From Pediococcus acidilactici (GTDB taxonomy: Bacteria; Bacillota; Bacilli; Lactobacillales; Lactobacillaceae), in NCBI GenBank assembly GCA_024970065.1, contig CP103908.1, positions 620,001 to 684,000 on the forward strand: DNA of 64,000 nucleotides. The letters are read 5' to 3'. The notes beneath the pieces were generated by a model that was not told the origin of the DNA, did not search any database, and saw nothing but the letters and a program-made list of their open reading frames with translations. How positions within the stretch are numbered: the stretch's first letter is position 1; every line of letters begins with the position of its first letter. Position numbers and translations under genes: made by a program. Positions 61,616 through 64,000 of the stretch are shown here, one piece after another.

Positions 61616-62533
61616 ATGACAAAAAATCTTGATAAATATAAAGGAATCATTCCAGCATTTTACGCATGTTATGACGATGAAGGCAACGTTAGCCCAGAAC
61701 GGGTGCAAAAGCTTGCTAAATATTATTTGGCAAAGGGAGTGAAGGGACTTTACGTGGGCGGTTCTTCGGGAGAATGTATTTATCAAACGGTGGAAGAACG
61801 GAAGCTAGTTTTGGAAAACGTAATGGAAGCAGTTGGCGGGCAAATGACGATCATTGCCCACGTTGCCGCTCCTTCAACCCGGGATAGCATTGAGTTGGCT
61901 AAACATGCGGAACAATTGGGCGTTGATGCGTTGGCAGCTATTCCACCAATTTACTTTGTACTACCAGAACCCGCAATCGAAGCGTACTGGACAAGTATTA
62001 TGGAGGCAACCAACCTTGATTTCATCATTTATAACATTCCCCAAACAACTGGATACGCACTGTCTGAGAACCTATTTAAGAAGATGATGGCTAAGGAACA
62101 GGTAATCGGGGTTAAGAATTCTTCCATGCCGGTAATGGACATCAACATGTGGAAACTACGTGCTCCAAAAGAAAATATCATTTTTAACGGCCCTGATGAA
62201 CAATTCGTTGGCGGTCGTGTAATGGGCGCAGATGCTGGAATTGGCGGAACGTACGGCGTTTATCCAGAGTTACTTTTAGAAGCTGACCGCTGTGTACGAG
62301 AAGGCGAATTAGATAAGGCGTTGGAAATTCAGTTATGCGTCAATGATTTAATTTCACAATTAACTTCATTTAAAGGAAATCTTTACGACGTAATGAAGTT
62401 AATTCTGGCGCAAAGAGGGGTTGCTGTGGGCCGCGCCCGTTATCCATTACCACACGTTGAAGAAAGCGAAATGGATCGAGTTACCCAAGTACGGGAAAAT
62501 ATTGATAAGGCGATTGAAAAATACGTTGGCTAG
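61616..62533 (+). CDS. nanA: N-acetylneuraminate lyase
   Basis: NanA cleaves Neu5Ac to ManNAc and pyruvate through a Schiff base. The 305-residue DHDPS-family barrel has Lys167 in VIGVKNSS, Tyr139 in IIYNIPQTTGY and the pyruvate-carboxylate loop GGSSGE (48-53), where many lyases have GSTGE. The sugar-binding GPDEQFVGG region supports NanA over dihydrodipicolinate synthase, as does the locus. It starts at ATG after AAAAGGAG. Confidence 0.94.
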   Translation: MTKNLDKYKGIIPAFYACYDDEGNVSPERVQKLAKYYLAKGVKGLYVGGSSGECIYQTVEERKLVLENVMEAVGGQMTIIAHVAAPSTRDSIELAKHAEQLGVDALAAIPPIYFVLPEPAIEAYWTSIMEATNLDFIIYNIPQTTGYALSENLFKKMMAKEQVIGVKNSSMPVMDINMWKLRAPKENIIFNGPDEQFVGGRVMGADAGIGGTYGVYPELLLEADRCVREGELDKALEIQLCVNDLISQLTSFKGNLYDVMKLILAQRGVAVGRARYPLPHVEESEMDRVTQVRENIDKAIEKYVG

Positions 62534-62556
62534 AAGCTAATCGAGGTTTTTGTATA

Positions 62557-62588
62557 AAAGAGTTAGGGAAAAATTCCTAACTCTTTTT
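62557..62588 (+). terminator. Terminator of the symporter-nanA transcript
   Basis: AAAAGAGTTAGG pairs with CCTAACTCTTTT, with T residues after it. Confidence 0.8.
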
Positions 62589-62676
62589 GTTTTGGCTAAA
62601 CGAAGGATAGGTTAATAAAGTGGTTAAAGGAGCGGAATCTAAAAATATAGGGGGTTTTTATTTATGATGAACTTTT

Positions 62677-62706
62677 TTGATATAAACGCTACTTTACTGA
62701 TATATT
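62677..62706 (+). promoter_or_regulatory. Possible promoter of the GH3 gene
   Basis: TTGATA and TATATT are separated by 18 bp. Other AT-rich candidates exist nearby. Confidence 0.4.
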
Positions 62707-62745
62707 TTGAAAATAAAATCAACTATACTGCAACTATAAGAGGAT

Positions 62746-62759
62746 TGAAAACGATTACT
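62746..62759 (+). promoter_or_regulatory. cre-like site before the GH3 gene
   Basis: TGAAAACGATTACT matches the CcpA consensus TGWAANCGNTNWCA at 13 of 14 positions. It is in the leader just before the ribosome site, so CcpA would act as a roadblock. Confidence 0.6.
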
Positions 62760-62775
62760 TATGGGAGGCAGTCAT

Positions 62776-64000
62776 TTGAAGGAAGCAGAATTAAAAAAAT
62801 TATTCAATGATTTAAGCGATGAAGAAAAGGTTAGTCAAACCGTCCAGTTAAACGGTGATTTATTTGTGGAAAGTGGGGTGATGAGTACCGGCCCTAAAAC
62901 TGATTTAGGATTTCCTGTCAATTTTAATTATTACGAGATTGGCTCGATTTACAACGTCAACGACCACCAAAAACTAAAACAGTTGCAAACGGAAGTATTG
63001 GAAAAGAGTCGTCATCGGATACCGCTATTATTTATGTCAGATATTATTTATGGATTTCGGACGATTTTTCCGATGCCGTTAGCACAAGCAGGCTCGTATA
63101 ACTTTGATTTAATTCAACGAGCGGCAGCGGTAACTGCAAAAGAAAGTTACCAAAATGGTCTTCACGTTGTTTTTTCGCCCATGCTAGATTTGGTTCGGGA
63201 TCCGCGTTGGGGAAGGGTAATGGAATCGCCTGGGGAAGACGTTTACACAGCTAAAGAATTTGGACGCAGCGTTGTTCATGGATACCAGGGAGATATGAAC
63301 GGCGGAAAAATTGGACCAAACCACGTTGCCGCCTGTATCAAACATTTTGCGGCATACGGTGCACCAGAGAGCGGTCGAGAATATAATTCCGTTGAGCTTT
63401 CCGAACAAAAACTTTACAACGAATATTTACAAGCTTACCAAGCCGCAATTGAAGCCCGGGCCCAGGTGGTAATGACTGCCTTTAACCTATTAAATGGGGT
63501 ACCCGCGACTGGTAACCAGTGGTTAAATCGAAAAATTTTACGAAAACGGTTTGGATTTAATGGAGTACTTGACGCTGATTATGCAGCAGTTGCAGAATTG
63601 GTGGCTCATGGTTATGCAACAGATTCCGAAGATGCCGCACAAAAAGCGCTACGTGCGGGAGTCGATTTAGACATGATGACTGCAACTTACGCTAATGGAT
63701 TACCAAAACTCCTCAAGAATCCAGAGATGCGAAAGCTATTAGATGAAGCAGTTTGGCGAATTTTGGTTTTGAAAAACAAATTAGGCTTATTTGAGAATCC
63801 TTTCCGGGGGCTGGATGAACCTACTACTGGTGAAGTACTTGCCCAACAAGATCGCGCGCTGGCCACCAAACTAGTTGAGGAAAGCTGTGTTTTATTAAAA
63901 AATAAAAGCGCTTTACCACTACGACAAGATCAAAAAATTGCGGTGATTGGGCCGTACGCGGAAAGCAAACTGACCCTTGGCTTTTGGGCCTCGGTAAGTG
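62776..64000 (+). CDS. GH3 glycosidase, partial (runs past the window end)
   Basis: The first 408 codons of a glycoside hydrolase family 3 enzyme; no stop occurs before the window ends. Seen are the catalytic-domain blocks SPMLDLVRDPRWGRVMESPG, ACIKHFAAYG and FGFNGVLDADYAAV, the last with the nucleophile at about Asp268. The chain enters the second domain at LLKNKSALPL and IGPYAES. It resembles beta-glucosidases or xylosidases; N-acetylglucosaminidase activity is possible but the typical KH-FPGHG motif is absent. The start is TTG, 7 nt after GGGAGG; an ATG five codons upstream lies before that ribosome site. A cre-like site precedes it. Confidence 0.85.
   Translation, partial: MKEAELKKLFNDLSDEEKVSQTVQLNGDLFVESGVMSTGPKTDLGFPVNFNYYEIGSIYNVNDHQKLKQLQTEVLEKSRHRIPLLFMSDIIYGFRTIFPMPLAQAGSYNFDLIQRAAAVTAKESYQNGLHVVFSPMLDLVRDPRWGRVMESPGEDVYTAKEFGRSVVHGYQGDMNGGKIGPNHVAACIKHFAAYGAPESGREYNSVELSEQKLYNEYLQAYQAAIEARAQVVMTAFNLLNGVPATGNQWLNRKILRKRFGFNGVLDADYAAVAELVAHGYATDSEDAAQKALRAGVDLDMMTATYANGLPKLLKNPEMRKLLDEAVWRILVLKNKLGLFENPFRGLDEPTTGEVLAQQDRALATKLVEESCVLLKNKSALPLRQDQKIAVIGPYAESKLTLGFWASVS

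Overview
The window is a chromosomal segment of a low-to-moderate GC Gram-positive bacterium of the Lactobacillaceae. The evidence is the 16S/23S rRNA sequence, tRNA genes without encoded CCA, LPxTG sortase signals, an SMK-box metK leader, a T-box leuS leader, a CtsR box at clpE, and lactobacillus-type housekeeping genes. The 16S variable region 1-2 looks, from memory only, closest to the Paucilactobacillus / L. vaccinostercus group. No phage, plasmid, insertion sequence or CRISPR array was found.

Layout. 1-7450: tRNA-Arg(CCT), GMP reductase (guaC), two copies of a long structured repeat, clpE under CtsR, a small conserved gene, the ptsHI operon and an alpha/beta hydrolase. 7533-10817: a glycolipid operon of two glycosyltransferases (LafA- and LafB-like) and a UPF0104-type membrane protein that probably starts at ATT. 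10849-18207: three tandem promoters, 16S-tRNA-Ile-tRNA-Ala-23S-5S, then 19 tRNA genes. 18404-26367: a membrane protein, SMK box and metK, a drug-efflux MFS protein, mnmM and a PAP2 phosphatase, then T-box and leuS. 26568-30943: an AT-rich, probably acquired beta-glucoside module (RpiR regulator, GH1 phospho-glucosidase, PTS IIB, IIA, IIC). 31303-41187: flippase, rRNA pseudouridine synthase, nnrD, usp, a DUF2089-type pair, a wall-anchored amidase, a deoxynucleoside kinase, a HAD phosphatase operon and a small conserved protein. 41361-47163: tRNA-Leu(CAG), then asnB-murE-D-aspartate ligase-aspartate racemase, a set that would make and perhaps amidate a D-Asp peptidoglycan cross-bridge. 47254-48967: a membrane-tethered nuclease and an RpiR regulator. 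49531-57117: a giant LPxTG adhesin with 23 repeats of exactly 80 codons, interrupted by an in-frame amber stop just after the signal peptide. 57242-64000: a sialic acid (Neu5Ac) catabolism locus (nanE, ROK kinase, TIM-barrel protein, sodium:solute symporter, nanA) followed by a GH3 glycosidase cut by the window end.

How parts connect. PtsH/PtsI supply phosphate to the beta-glucoside PTS. The symporter would import sialic acid, NanA would split it into ManNAc and pyruvate, the ROK kinase would phosphorylate ManNAc, and NanE would epimerise ManNAc-6-P to GlcNAc-6-P. nagA and nagB are not in this window. CcpA-type cre-like sites lie before the symporter and GH3 genes.

The best candidates for something undescribed are three. 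First, a leader element occurs twice in the sialic acid locus, and one copy can form mutually exclusive terminator and anti-terminator hairpins. Second, a long structured repeat with a conserved internal loop occurs three times, and one copy has its own promoter. Third, the adhesin is interrupted by an amber codon while its remaining 2475 codons stay open.
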